A stretch of DNA of 64,000 bases from Pseudoalteromonas sp. EB27 (GTDB lineage Bacteria; Pseudomonadota; Gammaproteobacteria; Enterobacterales; Alteromonadaceae): contig NZ_MTQD01000009.1 of the NCBI RefSeq assembly GCF_001974875.1, positions 124,001 to 188,000 of the forward strand, in the 5' to 3' direction. Position numbers and translations under genes: made by a program. Below are positions 52,915-62,473 of this stretch, piece by piece (position 1 is the first letter of the stretch; the number at the start of each line of letters is the position of its first letter). Under the pieces are notes generated by a model, which saw only the letters and a list, made by a program, of their open reading frames with translations, was not told the origin of the DNA and made no database searches.

Positions 52915-53502
52915 TTAGGCTGCCTTTGTTTGTTTTTCGGCTAAGTAACTTACTTTTAGTTGCGCTACGTCTCTTAAAAAGTCGATGTGTTCTATATCTA
53001 CGGCAACTACGTTTAGCCCTGTGCGCTGTTTTAAATCATGGATAAGTGTGGCTTGGTTTTGTGGGGTTATGTTTTCTATGCGCTCGTAGCAAACGCTTTG
53101 TACTTCGTAGCGTTTTACAAATATGCTTGAGTCAATCAAAAAGGCAATTAAGCAAATAATGCCATTAAGAATACTTAGCTCAATTAAGCTCATTTGCCCT
53201 ACAGAGGTGAGTAAAGCAATGGCAGTAACGAGAAATAAGTAAGTCATTTCTTTAATCGAAATAGACTCAGTGCGGTACCTGAGCATGGTAAATACGGCAA
53301 ATAGGCCAAATGCAAACTCCATTGACATATCAACGCCGTGCAGCAAAAAGGTAATAATAAAAACGCCTACGCCAAATAAAATAAACGAGCCTGCCACCAC
53401 TGCATTTTTACTTATGCGAAAGTAACAGCCATAGCAAAGTACAGCCAGCGATAGAATGTTAACTAAAAAGCGGGAAAGAAAAATAAGATCTAATTTGGTC
53501 AT
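52915..53502 (-). CDS. DUF4956 membrane protein
   Basis: 195 residues with four hydrophobic segments (near 12-30, 33-52, 58-72 and 85-105) and a short cytoplasmic C-terminal domain (GLNVVAVDIEHIDFLRDVAQLKV). This resembles the DUF4956 family. DUF4956 genes are commonly found next to VTC-domain and CotH genes, as here. The function is unknown. It is one base from the VTC gene and one base from the porin, in the same operon. Confidence 0.85.
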   Translation of the reverse strand: MTKLDLIFLSRFLVNILSLAVLCYGCYFRISKNAVVAGSFILFGVGVFIITFLLHGVDMSMEFAFGLFAVFTMLRYRTESISIKEMTYLFLVTAIALLTSVGQMSLIELSILNGIICLIAFLIDSSIFVKRYEVQSVCYERIENITPQNQATLIHDLKQRTGLNVVAVDIEHIDFLRDVAQLKVSYLAEKQTKAA

Positions 53503-53503
53503 T

Positions 53504-54418
53504 TTAATTATTCTCTAAAGGTAATAGTGGGTTAGTGCGGTTAAGGTGTTTTAAGCGGGCTAAAACAGGTTTAAAGCGGTTTACTTTTAAGCGCTCGGGG
53601 TAGAGCAAAGCACAGCCAATGCAGTATTTACTAAACGAGGCAGGGAATACGTGGTGTTTGCTCATAAGCTTATAAAATGGCGAGTGTTTTGTTTTTTTAC
53701 TTTGCTTAAGCTCGGCAATAAAAAAGCCCGGTAGTGTTATTTTGTTATCGCCTTTTGGGGTGTTGTACCACAGGTTAAAATCAAGCGTTAAGCGCTCGGC
53801 TTTTTCTTCGTTGGCTAGGGCTATGCGGTTATAGCCGCTTTGCTGGGTTACGTTTAAATGTGCAAAGCTGTTTTTCATTTGTTCTTTCATAAACGCAGTA
53901 CAATGGGCTTGCTCGTTGTTTTTTTCGAGCTTGATGCGTGTTTTAACAGTGCGGCTTTGGTTGTTTTTTAGTTTTACTTCTAGGTATTCGGTGGCGGTAT
54001 CAACGTAGCGCCTTTGGCGCACTTTGTAGCGATTAAGCTTACCGTTATGGTGGGCTTTATATAAATCAAGCTCGGGCGTATCAAAGTACTGATTATAATA
54101 AGAAAACAAACGCTTACCTTGTATATCAAGTACGCGGTACTGCCCTTGTAAGTGAGTTAGTAACTCAGGTAAAAAAGACAGTGGCAGCATAAATTTGCTA
54201 TCTACACGGTTCATTAAATTAGCGTTATTAAGATCGTTTAATCCGTAGCCTTCAAATGGGGTGAGTAACTCGTTAATTAATGTTGATAATGAGCCTTCAG
54301 CATTTGGCTTTTCAGGTTGGGCCTGCTTATTTTTAGTGTTTATTGCAGCCAATGCTACAGGTGCAATTGAAGTATCCTTTTCAAAAAGTTCATCCTTAAA
54401 ACGTGCTTGAATTGTCAT
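53504..54418 (-). CDS. VTC-domain polyphosphate polymerase-like protein
   Basis: 304 residues. The VTC tunnel-fold signature is present: NRVDSKFMLPLSFLPELLTH, the basic YNQYFDTPELDLYKAHHNGK, LNRYKVRQRRYVD, EVKLKNNQSRTVKTRIKLE, and C-terminal FFIAELKQSKK. Charged residues on these strands line the tunnel that binds polyphosphate and nucleotide in yeast Vtc4. No membrane segment. It may make or modify polyphosphate, or a related polymer, with its DUF4956 partner. It is 77 bases after the CotH gene. Confidence 0.88.
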   Translation of the reverse strand: MTIQARFKDELFEKDTSIAPVALAAINTKNKQAQPEKPNAEGSLSTLINELLTPFEGYGLNDLNNANLMNRVDSKFMLPLSFLPELLTHLQGQYRVLDIQGKRLFSYYNQYFDTPELDLYKAHHNGKLNRYKVRQRRYVDTATEYLEVKLKNNQSRTVKTRIKLEKNNEQAHCTAFMKEQMKNSFAHLNVTQQSGYNRIALANEEKAERLTLDFNLWYNTPKGDNKITLPGFFIAELKQSKKTKHSPFYKLMSKHHVFPASFSKYCIGCALLYPERLKVNRFKPVLARLKHLNRTNPLLPLENN

Positions 54419-54495
54419 AATTTTCTCAGATTATTAAATTGCAAAGTAATAGAGTGCAGTGCCAGCGTGCTGACACCGCATCAAGGATGGGTTGT

Positions 54496-57054
54496 TTATC
54501 TAGCGCAAAAGCCGCTGCCATCGCCCGCTGAGGGCAATGTGCCATCAAGTTGCGCGGCCATATTTGCTACGCGATACTGCATAAACGACGTTAAGCCGTA
54601 AAACTGCCCCGTTGTAGAGGTAAGGTTTTGCTCAAAGTAGGTTGAGCCATAAAAGCTAGTTGGGTCGTTTTCTACGTGCTCACGAATTAGGTCGGCTATT
54701 TCATTTACGCGTGCGTTAAATGTGTCGCTTGAAAGTGAGCCATTAATAAGTTGCGTTAAGTAACTGTGGTACACATCAAGGTTGCTTTGCTCGGAAAATA
54801 CATTAGCAATTAATGGGCGCTCGCTTAATGCGCCGCTTACTGGCTCATCAATGTAGAGCTCTCTTACATCTACGCTATTACAATTCATGTTAAAGGTGCC
54901 AAATGATTCGTTAAAGTCCCATGGCAAAATGCTAAATACGCCATCGTCGTCGTAAATATAATAGTTATGTGCAAGCGGGCCGTGGTAGCTATCTAAATTA
55001 GACAGTGAAGTACTTACCGACATATAACGTAAAAGTGTGTCTACTTCTATGGCGCTGGTTTCGCCTTTATCGAGCGATTCTACAAAGTTGATAAATGCGC
55101 CGTTATCGGTGGTGTCTTCGTTGGTTTGTAGGTTTATATCGGTGTAGCTTTGTATATCGTCACCTAGCCATAATAAATCGCTGCCTGTGCCATCTGGCTT
55201 GTATAAATCGCCGTTACTGTTGGCAAAGTGTTTTTCTACAAACTCGCCATCTATTGCTTCTACCATTAAGTACAAACCAAATAGCTCGCCATTTACATAA
55301 AAGTTAACGTAAGCATGCTCAGGCGTTGGCACGCCCATTTCATCCATTAGCTCGTAGGCGATTACTTCACGCATGTACGACGGGTCGTTAAACGAGTTTT
55401 GTAATGTGAATTTTTTTAGCCCAAAAAACTTTTGACCCGACACATACTCGTTAATATCGAACTTAAAGCTGTAGCGGTCGCTGCTAGAGTTGGCAACACT
55501 GCTTAAGCTTGAGCCGCCTTTAGTGCGAATAGCAACGCTATCAAGTGTTACACCATTAAAGGTAATAGCGGTTTCGTGGTATTCCTCCTCAAGAGGGTTA
55601 TCTAGGATGTCTTGCCAGTTTTCGTCAGTAATTGTAATAGAAAGTGTATTAACAGCCGTGGGTGTAAATGCGGTTGCTGCTGTATTATCACTACTTGGGG
55701 TAGGTGTTAAAAATGCATGAGTAAAGTTGGTACTACTACTTAGGCCGTAACTAAAGCCTGTGGCTACATCGCTTTCATCCCAGTCAATGTAGTCAATTAC
55801 TTCATCGTTGAGTATTAAGCTTAGCTCGTCTTCTTTGCCTAGTTTAAAGGGGACGTAGTAAGTACCTGGGTCTTCATCGGTGGCATAAATAGTTATGTAT
55901 TCACCCGCGTATAAATCTATGTTGGGCAGGGTTACGGGGTCTATATCGTCGCTTTCATCAATAACTTGGTAGTTAGCTAAGTTAATAGTATTTGCGCTGT
56001 TATTGTATAGCTCAAACCAGTCGTTGCCATCGTCTGCGGCGCTTGCCACTATTTCGTTAATAACGAGTGGTCCGTGGGTTGCTTGGCTGTTTGAGCTAAG
56101 CTCTGTTGGAGTGAGTACCGCAGTTGCATCGCTGCCATCTGGGTAGCGACCATAGCTGTAACCACTCAGCGCTTGGCCTTTATTCCACGATAACTGCTCT
56201 ATAATTACATTGTTACTGTAAAGGCTTACGGTATCGCTTGAGCCTAATTTAAACGCTACGCTTGGCAGATCGCCTAAATCATCGGTGCTTGCGTAAATAC
56301 GGTAAAACTCACCCGGCGATAACGTAATATCGGGTAGAGCAAATTGCTCGTTATTGTCATCACTTAGTGTGTAGTCTGCTAAATAAACATCGCTACTGCT
56401 TGTTACATAAAGCTCTATCCAGTCCTCGCCGCCGCTACTATCTTTTGCTAATACTTCGTTTATACGAAGTGGTGCATCTTCAGCAATTAAGGTTGTAACA
56501 AGTGAAGAGGTATCTGCTGTTTGATTAGCTGCGCCCTCTGTGGGTGTTAATGTTTGCGCGGTGCCGGTGCCATCGGTGTATAAGCCGTAACTAAAACCTT
56601 CAGCGGCTTCGCCTTCTTCCCAATCAAGTACAGAGATAGCAGTGCCGTCCTCGTATAACGTAACCGCATCGTCGCTCCCTAGTTTAAAGGTGACGTAATA
56701 ACCGTTATCGGGCGGTGTATCGGTTTCATCAATGGCTTGAATAACAATAAACTCACCTTGCGAAAGCGCTACTGCGGGTAAAGCTTGAGGCTCTCTGTCG
56801 GCGTTATCATCAACAAGTGAAAATACCGATAAGTCGGCAATATCTTCAGTGGCGTATAGCTCAATCCAATCGTAGGTTGTATCGCTTGGGCTTGCGACAA
56901 TTTCGTTAATAACTAGGCCAGTTGACGTGATTGCTGTTGATGAGTCAGTACTTTGCTCTGTGCTGGTGTCGGTAGTTTGCTCAGTACCGCCACAGCCATA
57001 CAAAAATGTAGTAGAGGCAATAACTGAATAAAATATAAAAGGTTTTATATTCAT
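54496..57054 (-). CDS. CotH-kinase family lipoprotein with lamin-tail domains
   Basis: 852 residues. A lipobox (FLYGCGG, cysteine near residue 21) marks a lipoprotein. Three tandem lamin-tail-like domains (LVINEIVASPSD..., LRINEVLAKDSS..., LVINEIVASAAD...) cover residues 45-470. A CotH kinase domain follows: KGGSSLSSVANS, FNDPSYMREVIAYELMDEMGVP, LYLMVEAIDGEFVEKHF, and catalytic ILPWDFNESFG with the expected aspartate. It is the first gene of an operon with VTC, DUF4956 and porin genes. CotH-type proteins phosphorylate secreted proteins. Confidence 0.9.
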   Translation of the reverse strand: MNIKPFIFYSVIASTTFLYGCGGTEQTTDTSTEQSTDSSTAITSTGLVINEIVASPSDTTYDWIELYATEDIADLSVFSLVDDNADREPQALPAVALSQGEFIVIQAIDETDTPPDNGYYVTFKLGSDDAVTLYEDGTAISVLDWEEGEAAEGFSYGLYTDGTGTAQTLTPTEGAANQTADTSSLVTTLIAEDAPLRINEVLAKDSSGGEDWIELYVTSSSDVYLADYTLSDDNNEQFALPDITLSPGEFYRIYASTDDLGDLPSVAFKLGSSDTVSLYSNNVIIEQLSWNKGQALSGYSYGRYPDGSDATAVLTPTELSSNSQATHGPLVINEIVASAADDGNDWFELYNNSANTINLANYQVIDESDDIDPVTLPNIDLYAGEYITIYATDEDPGTYYVPFKLGKEDELSLILNDEVIDYIDWDESDVATGFSYGLSSSTNFTHAFLTPTPSSDNTAATAFTPTAVNTLSITITDENWQDILDNPLEEEYHETAITFNGVTLDSVAIRTKGGSSLSSVANSSSDRYSFKFDINEYVSGQKFFGLKKFTLQNSFNDPSYMREVIAYELMDEMGVPTPEHAYVNFYVNGELFGLYLMVEAIDGEFVEKHFANSNGDLYKPDGTGSDLLWLGDDIQSYTDINLQTNEDTTDNGAFINFVESLDKGETSAIEVDTLLRYMSVSTSLSNLDSYHGPLAHNYYIYDDDGVFSILPWDFNESFGTFNMNCNSVDVRELYIDEPVSGALSERPLIANVFSEQSNLDVYHSYLTQLINGSLSSDTFNARVNEIADLIREHVENDPTSFYGSTYFEQNLTSTTGQFYGLTSFMQYRVANMAAQLDGTLPSAGDGSGFCAR

Positions 57055-57220
57055 GTATGCACGCTTATTATTTTATTAAAGTGGATAAACTATAAGAATA
57101 AAAGGTGCAAACAATGTGTAAAAATTCAGTAAATTACATTTTTATGATGGTTTTGTGACGAGCTTTAAGGACGCGTTAACTGCAAGGTTCACAATAATAG
57201 CGTGCGTGTATTTAAACGTA

Positions 57221-57253
57221 AAAAAGCAGATACCTAATTAGCATCTGCTTTTT
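57221..57253. terminator. Bidirectional terminator
   Basis: AAAAAGCAGAT / ATCTGCTTTTT arms (57221-57231 and 57243-57253) with an 11-base loop. It ends the dehydrogenase transcript just before the CotH promoter region. Confidence 0.88.
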
Positions 57254-57276
57254 AATTTTTAACGAAGAATATTTAA

Positions 57277-58404
57277 TTAAGCTTGAGGTTTAATTAAGTA
57301 CTTCTCGCCTGTAGCTTGTTTAGAATAAGCGGCAATTGATTGTAAATGTAATACCTCAGCTAATGACACTTCGTGCGTGTAGTTGCTCGCAAAAGTAGTG
57401 GTGATTTCATTAGCAACGCGTTTGCGCATTTTCATTACTGTATCTGTGCCTAATTTACCTAAAGCATTAAATAACAAGAACCCGTTTACAGCCCAAGCAA
57501 AGCCAAAGTTACGATTAAGTGTAATAGGGCCTCGATCTAGCGCGCCATAAATATACACTTGTTTAAATGTATCAGAGCCATAAATCGTGTGCTCTTTCAT
57601 ATCGCGCGCAGCTGCAACTTCCATGCAGTTAAGTATGTCACTTGTTAGCTTGCCGCCACCAATAGGATCAAACGCGATAGTTGCACCGGTTTCGATTATT
57701 GCAGCTGTTAGGTCAGCAAGAAAAGTATCGTTGCTTGAGTTAACAATATATTTTGCACCCATATCGCGCAGTAACTTTTCTTGTTCTGGTTTGCGAACTA
57801 TATTAATTAAATCAATGCCATCGGCAATACAAATACGGTTTAGCATTTGGCCAAGGTTAGAGGCCGCTGCGGCATGAATAATAGCTTTATGGCCTTCAGC
57901 GCGCATGGTTTCCACCATTGCTAGTGCGGTAAGTGGGTTAACAAAAGATGATGCACCTTCTTTAGCGGTAGTCCCTTCTTTTAACTCTAGGCAACTTTGT
58001 ACATTGGCACATATAAATTGACGATACGTACCGCCACCAATAACAGCCACTGTTTTGCCCATTAATGCTTGTGCGGCTGGCGATGAGCCTGCTGCCACTA
58101 CGGTGCCCGCGCCTTCATTACCTACGGGTGTTGCTTTACCTACACGGGTTTTAAGTGATGGCATAAATTGAGCTGGAACATCTGCAGTAATTACTGGGTC
58201 TTCATCAGTACCCGATTGCTTTGCAGTAGACATATCAGCTGCGCTGAATAAAACGCCTAAGTCTGATGGGTTTAATGGTGCAGCTTCAATGCGAATAACC
58301 ACTTCATCGGCATTTGGCTCTGGCATCTCGATGTTTTTTAAGGCAAGTGTAAGTTTATTGTCTTCGCTGATAGTTGAAGTAAGTTGGATATTTTTATCTG
58401 TCAT
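57277..58404 (-). CDS. Zinc-binding-type alcohol/quinone dehydrogenase family protein
   Basis: 375 residues from ATG 58404 (AGGAG six bases upstream). It is a medium-chain dehydrogenase/reductase: an N-terminal GroES-like fold with VVIRIEAAPLNPSDLGVLF, the GNEGAGTVVAAGSSP segment, and a coenzyme domain with IIHAAAASNLGQML and IAFDPIGGGKLTSDIL. The glycine-rich loop is unusual (AAAASNLG), so it is an atypical member. The substrate is unknown. It is upstream of no close partner; the GST at 58512 lies about 100 bases away on the same strand. Confidence 0.88.
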   Translation of the reverse strand: MTDKNIQLTSTISEDNKLTLALKNIEMPEPNADEVVIRIEAAPLNPSDLGVLFSAADMSTAKQSGTDEDPVITADVPAQFMPSLKTRVGKATPVGNEGAGTVVAAGSSPAAQALMGKTVAVIGGGTYRQFICANVQSCLELKEGTTAKEGASSFVNPLTALAMVETMRAEGHKAIIHAAAASNLGQMLNRICIADGIDLINIVRKPEQEKLLRDMGAKYIVNSSNDTFLADLTAAIIETGATIAFDPIGGGKLTSDILNCMEVAAARDMKEHTIYGSDTFKQVYIYGALDRGPITLNRNFGFAWAVNGFLLFNALGKLGTDTVMKMRKRVANEITTTFASNYTHEVSLAEVLHLQSIAAYSKQATGEKYLIKPQA

Positions 58405-58511
58405 AAGTGTCTCCTGCAAAGAATTAAATTTGTTAAGCCAATCACATTATTGTATTGGCGATACGGTGTTAGTAATTAAAATTTAGAGTAGATTGCTTTT
58501 ATAGCTACGCG

Positions 58512-59189
58512 TTATTTAGCGTTTGCTGCTTGAATTTGCGCTTTCACTTTTTGCATAAATTCAGCCATATTCGCTTGGCGATCGGCCTCTATGCTTTGGG
58601 CAATGGCTAATTGGCTCATTGATTCGTTCCACTTTTTCATGCCGGGAACTTGTGCTAATACATCCCAATCAAGCTGGCTTGAGCCAAAGGCGCTAACTAT
58701 GGTGTTTACGTAATAAACGTAAATGTCTGCCATTGTAAATTGCTCGCCTGCAATCCACGGCGAAAACTTACACACGCTACTTAAAGCGGTTACGCCACGC
58801 GTTAATACTTGGCGTACTTCGGCTTTAGTTGTTTCAGGTACTTCAGCGCCTGAAAATACATAAGGGATGAACCGTCTGCTTGGCAGTTCAAAATAAAGCT
58901 CTGCCATTTTCATAATTTGACGTACAACTGCGCGCTCACCTGCATCTTCAGAATATAGCGGGGTTTGTGGGTACGACTCTTCTATAAAGTCGCAAATAAC
59001 ACTCGACTCTGAAATATTAAGCCCGTTAGCTGTTGTGATTGCAGGCACTTTGCCTGCAGGGCTGATTGCTAGTAACTCTTCACTACCGCCGTAAACAAGG
59101 TGTTCTTTAAATGGCAGTTGTTTGTGTAAAAGTACATGTTTAACTAGGTTGTAATAGTTGCTAGCAGCAAAACCGTGCAAAGTAATCAT
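58512..59189 (-). CDS. Glutathione S-transferase family protein
   Basis: 225 residues. A thioredoxin-like N-terminus with YNLVKHVLLHKQLPFKEH, the cis-proline and binding loop in GKVPAITTANG, and NISESSVICDFIEES; the helical C-terminal half contains WIAGEQFTMADIYVYYVN. It is divergent from the LysR regulator at 59364, with a 174-base intergenic region, the usual arrangement for regulator and target. It is likely induced by the regulator's ligand. Confidence 0.9.
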   Translation of the reverse strand: MITLHGFAASNYYNLVKHVLLHKQLPFKEHLVYGGSEELLAISPAGKVPAITTANGLNISESSVICDFIEESYPQTPLYSEDAGERAVVRQIMKMAELYFELPSRRFIPYVFSGAEVPETTKAEVRQVLTRGVTALSSVCKFSPWIAGEQFTMADIYVYYVNTIVSAFGSSQLDWDVLAQVPGMKKWNESMSQLAIAQSIEADRQANMAEFMQKVKAQIQAANAK

Positions 59190-59363
59190 AAGTCAGCTTT
59201 CCATCATTAACGTGAAGATACTCATTGCCAAAAAATGCAATTTAAGTCCCTGTCTTTAGGTTGAGTACATTATTACTTGTTTTAATTTGCTTATATATAG
59301 GGGAAAATGCGAATCACTTTTGTCTTTAAGACAATAAAGCATTTTATTTAATGGAGAGGCAAC

Positions 59364-60290
59364 TTGGATCAACTAAAAGCCATACGGTATTTTATTAAGG
59401 TGGTTGAAACGGGCAGTTTTACCAAAGCCGCAAAAGCATTTGATGTGCCGCCCTCGTCGTTGTCACGGCGAGTTGCTGATTTAGAAAAAAGCCTAGGGGC
59501 GACGCTTTTAAAGCGTTCGACCCGTATCGTTAAATTGACCGAAGTTGGGCAAATTTACTATAACGATGTTCAGCAAATATTAAATCAGCTAGAGCAAAGC
59601 CACGAAACAGTGCGCAGTTATCAAACAACACCAATGGGGCGATTATGTATAAGCTCAATGGTGAGTTTTGGTGATAAAATATTACTGCCTCTGCTTGATG
59701 AATTTAGCGCGCTATACCCCGAAATTATATTAGATGTTAGCTTAAGTGATGAGTTATCGACACTTGGGCGTGACGATGTAGATATTGCTATTCGTGGTGG
59801 TTATGCGCCAAATGAACGCGTGCTAGCAATAAAACTAATGGATAATGGCTTTATTCCTGTCGCGTCACCCTGCTATTTACAAAAATACGGCGTGCCTACT
59901 AATGTTATGGAATTAAAGGATCACAGTGGCCTTTATTTTAAAACGCCAGCGGGGCCAACGCCTTGGTTATGTAAAGTGGATGAGCAATGGCACGACGTTT
60001 CTGGGCCTGCGGTCGCTATTTCAAATAACGGATCGTGGCTGGCTAAAAAAGCATGTAATGGTGAGGGCATTTTAATGTCAACTCGATGGGCGCTCGACTC
60101 ATACCTTGAGTCTGGCCAGTTGCAAGAGCTTAAGTTTGAGCATGAATTAGCGATAAGCCAAAATGCGACTATGGCGGTTTATTTGTTATATCAAAAACAG
60201 CGTTATTTAGTACCAAAGGTGAAAGCGGCGGTCGACTTTTTAGTAAAAAGAATAAAAGAAACAGATGAAGGTAGTAAGCGAATAAAATAG
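59364..60290 (+). CDS. LysR-type transcriptional regulator
   Basis: 308 residues. The winged helix-turn-helix is at residues 3-60 (AIRYFIKVVETGSFTKAAKAF... SSLSRRVADLEKSLGATLL). A periplasmic-binding-like effector domain follows. It starts at TTG 59364 with GGAGAGG six bases upstream; the next ATG is far inside. It probably controls the divergent GST gene and perhaps the dehydrogenase at 57277. Confidence 0.93.
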   Translation: MDQLKAIRYFIKVVETGSFTKAAKAFDVPPSSLSRRVADLEKSLGATLLKRSTRIVKLTEVGQIYYNDVQQILNQLEQSHETVRSYQTTPMGRLCISSMVSFGDKILLPLLDEFSALYPEIILDVSLSDELSTLGRDDVDIAIRGGYAPNERVLAIKLMDNGFIPVASPCYLQKYGVPTNVMELKDHSGLYFKTPAGPTPWLCKVDEQWHDVSGPAVAISNNGSWLAKKACNGEGILMSTRWALDSYLESGQLQELKFEHELAISQNATMAVYLLYQKQRYLVPKVKAAVDFLVKRIKETDEGSKRIK

Positions 60291-60313
60291 GCCTTAAGAG
60301 TTAGGCCTATTGT
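60286..60313 (+). terminator. Weak terminator after the LysR gene
   Basis: AATAGGCC / GGCCTATT arms (60286-60293 and 60304-60311) overlap the stop codon; the loop is 10 bases and the following sequence TGTTTGTA is only partly U-rich. Confidence 0.65.
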
Positions 60314-60410
60314 TTGTATAAATAATAGGTAAAAAATATCTCCTTAAGCTAAAGCTTTTAACTAAGCGCCCGATACATTACTTAATAGGGTTTAGAGATT
60401 AAGGATAATC

Positions 60411-62378
60411 ATGGTTAATAATGCACTTGGCAGCCAGTCTAATTTAAGCACTTTACTTGCCCAATCAGTTAATAACGCTAACCAAACCTCTGTGAGTCCT
60501 TCGCTGCTAACCGGTAGCGACCTTCAAGCTATTAATGATTTACAAACTAACGCCCCCAAAATATCCGATGAATTATTAAGCCAGCTAAATAACGAAGCTA
60601 TTGACGAAGCACTAGTTAGCAATCAAAAAGTAGGGGATATTTTACAACAGCAACTTACCTCGCTATTTACTATTTCAAGTACGCCTAGCACGCTTAACTA
60701 TAAACTCTCCGATGAAGAACTCGCCCTGCGCACCGTAATAAGCTCTCAGCATGAGGGGTTATTAAAAAACGAAAACAGTACCCAATTAATTGAGCGATTA
60801 AATACGTCGGTTAAAAATATTCAGGGTGCTTATGCTAATACCAGCGATATTTTATCGAGTTTAGGTCAGCTTGGGCATGAGCAAAAAACGTTTTTAGCCT
60901 CAAGTCAGCAACGTGTTGAGCGCTCACTTAATCCCTACATGGAAAGCCTCAATCGCGCAAAATACGAGGATGACGATAACTACCTGTTTGAGCTCTCGGT
61001 AAAAACTAAAGAAGGTGATGTTATAAACATTACCTTTAACTCATCGCAAGGGTACGATGAAAACACAGGCGAAGCCGTTGATGGCTTTAGTTTAAGTTAC
61101 GAGGTAAATGGCGATTTATCTGAGGCTGAGCATAAAGCACTTACGCAGGTGCTCAGTGGTGTTGGCGAAATGGCCGATGAATTTTTTAAAGTGAGTGAAA
61201 ACTCATTTAATCCTCTTATAGTGCCAAACCAAACAGACATGAGTTTAGATTTTTTAGCAGGGTTTAATAGTGAGCAGCTAACAGGCTTTGATGTGTCGTT
61301 TTCAACAACGCAAAATAAAGATCTTGATTCGAAAGAGAACACGCTTGATTTAAGTTACTCCATTGATGAAGCATCAAACCAGCAAGCACTTGTGTTTAAA
61401 GCCGCAGGTGGGCAAAACGACATTGATTTTGCACTTGATATGTCAACCATTGGCGCTAAAGACACGCAGCAAATGCAGCAGTATTTAGCGTCGCTCGATC
61501 AAAGCTTAGAAGATAGCCGAGTAAACAGTACCAAAGACGATAAAGAGTCGGCATTTGGGCGAAAAGGCGACGAAGCAATGCAGCAGGGCTTTGCATTGTT
61601 TAAAGGCGCGTTTACAAGTATGTCGTCGGCGGCTGAGCGCTATAGTAATTTGGAGTCACTTGCAGAACAGCACTTTAATGACGGGCGCGCCATGGTAGCC
61701 GATTTAGTTGATAACATGATTACAAACGATAGCCGTTACCAAGGGCTAGGCAATAAAGCGCCAAATACATTGGGAGCGGGTATTTCTAAGCTCGCTGATT
61801 TTGATGCTACCTTTTCGTATGCGCTGGATAACGGCGACTATCAGCCTAAAAGTACAATTGAGCTAAGCCAAGCGACTGATCAAACCCCATTAGGGGATCT
61901 TAGCGGTGTAACGCAAAGTAAAAATGTAAGTAGCCACTTTGATTATCAATACAGTCGCCCTGATTATTACAACAAAGAAGAAAGTTATAACGTAGGTACT
62001 GCGGTTAAAAATAAAGAGCTTGTGGGGCTTGATCAGTCTCACGAGGTTGATGTTGATACAAAAATGTATGCGTTTAATCCGCAAACTAACCAATACGAAC
62101 TGCAAATGGCGATGCAAGAGCAAACCGTTAGTAAAAGCGACATTCGTTTAATTGACGATATTTGGCTTGAAGAAAACGAAAACAGCTACAACATGAATAA
62201 AAAAGAGCGTGTTGAGAGTGATGAAAAGCAAGACGAATTTAAAAAAACAAGCAGCCATTCTCACAATAAGTTAGTCACTTTAATTGGTGACTTAGATAAG
62301 TTAGCCGAGAATAAAGACGTAAGACGCGAGTATTTAACTAACTTATCGCAAGTTAACTTTTTTATGGAGAAAAAGTAA
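60411..62378 (+). CDS. Large uncharacterised protein, 655 aa
   Basis: 655 residues, soluble-looking, with no signal peptide or membrane segment and very few cysteines. The first 60 residues are rich in S, N, Q, T and L. The middle (200-330) alternates polar and hydrophobic residues like extended beta structure (GDVINITFNSSQGYDENTGEAVDGFSLSYEV). The tail is charged (NKKERVESDEKQDEFKKTSSHSH). I cannot assign a family. The N-terminal low-complexity part and lack of a signal could mean secretion by a non-Sec route or a cytoplasmic assembly role. It is a single gene. Confidence 0.7.
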   Translation: MVNNALGSQSNLSTLLAQSVNNANQTSVSPSLLTGSDLQAINDLQTNAPKISDELLSQLNNEAIDEALVSNQKVGDILQQQLTSLFTISSTPSTLNYKLSDEELALRTVISSQHEGLLKNENSTQLIERLNTSVKNIQGAYANTSDILSSLGQLGHEQKTFLASSQQRVERSLNPYMESLNRAKYEDDDNYLFELSVKTKEGDVINITFNSSQGYDENTGEAVDGFSLSYEVNGDLSEAEHKALTQVLSGVGEMADEFFKVSENSFNPLIVPNQTDMSLDFLAGFNSEQLTGFDVSFSTTQNKDLDSKENTLDLSYSIDEASNQQALVFKAAGGQNDIDFALDMSTIGAKDTQQMQQYLASLDQSLEDSRVNSTKDDKESAFGRKGDEAMQQGFALFKGAFTSMSSAAERYSNLESLAEQHFNDGRAMVADLVDNMITNDSRYQGLGNKAPNTLGAGISKLADFDATFSYALDNGDYQPKSTIELSQATDQTPLGDLSGVTQSKNVSSHFDYQYSRPDYYNKEESYNVGTAVKNKELVGLDQSHEVDVDTKMYAFNPQTNQYELQMAMQEQTVSKSDIRLIDDIWLEENENSYNMNKKERVESDEKQDEFKKTSSHSHNKLVTLIGDLDKLAENKDVRREYLTNLSQVNFFMEKK

Positions 62379-62473
62379 CGGTCTTGAGTTGTTCACTCCA
62401 CACTCAATATTGGGTATAGTCGTTAAATGCTTTATTTAATACCTAACTTTAATACCTAATTAAGAGCAACCTT

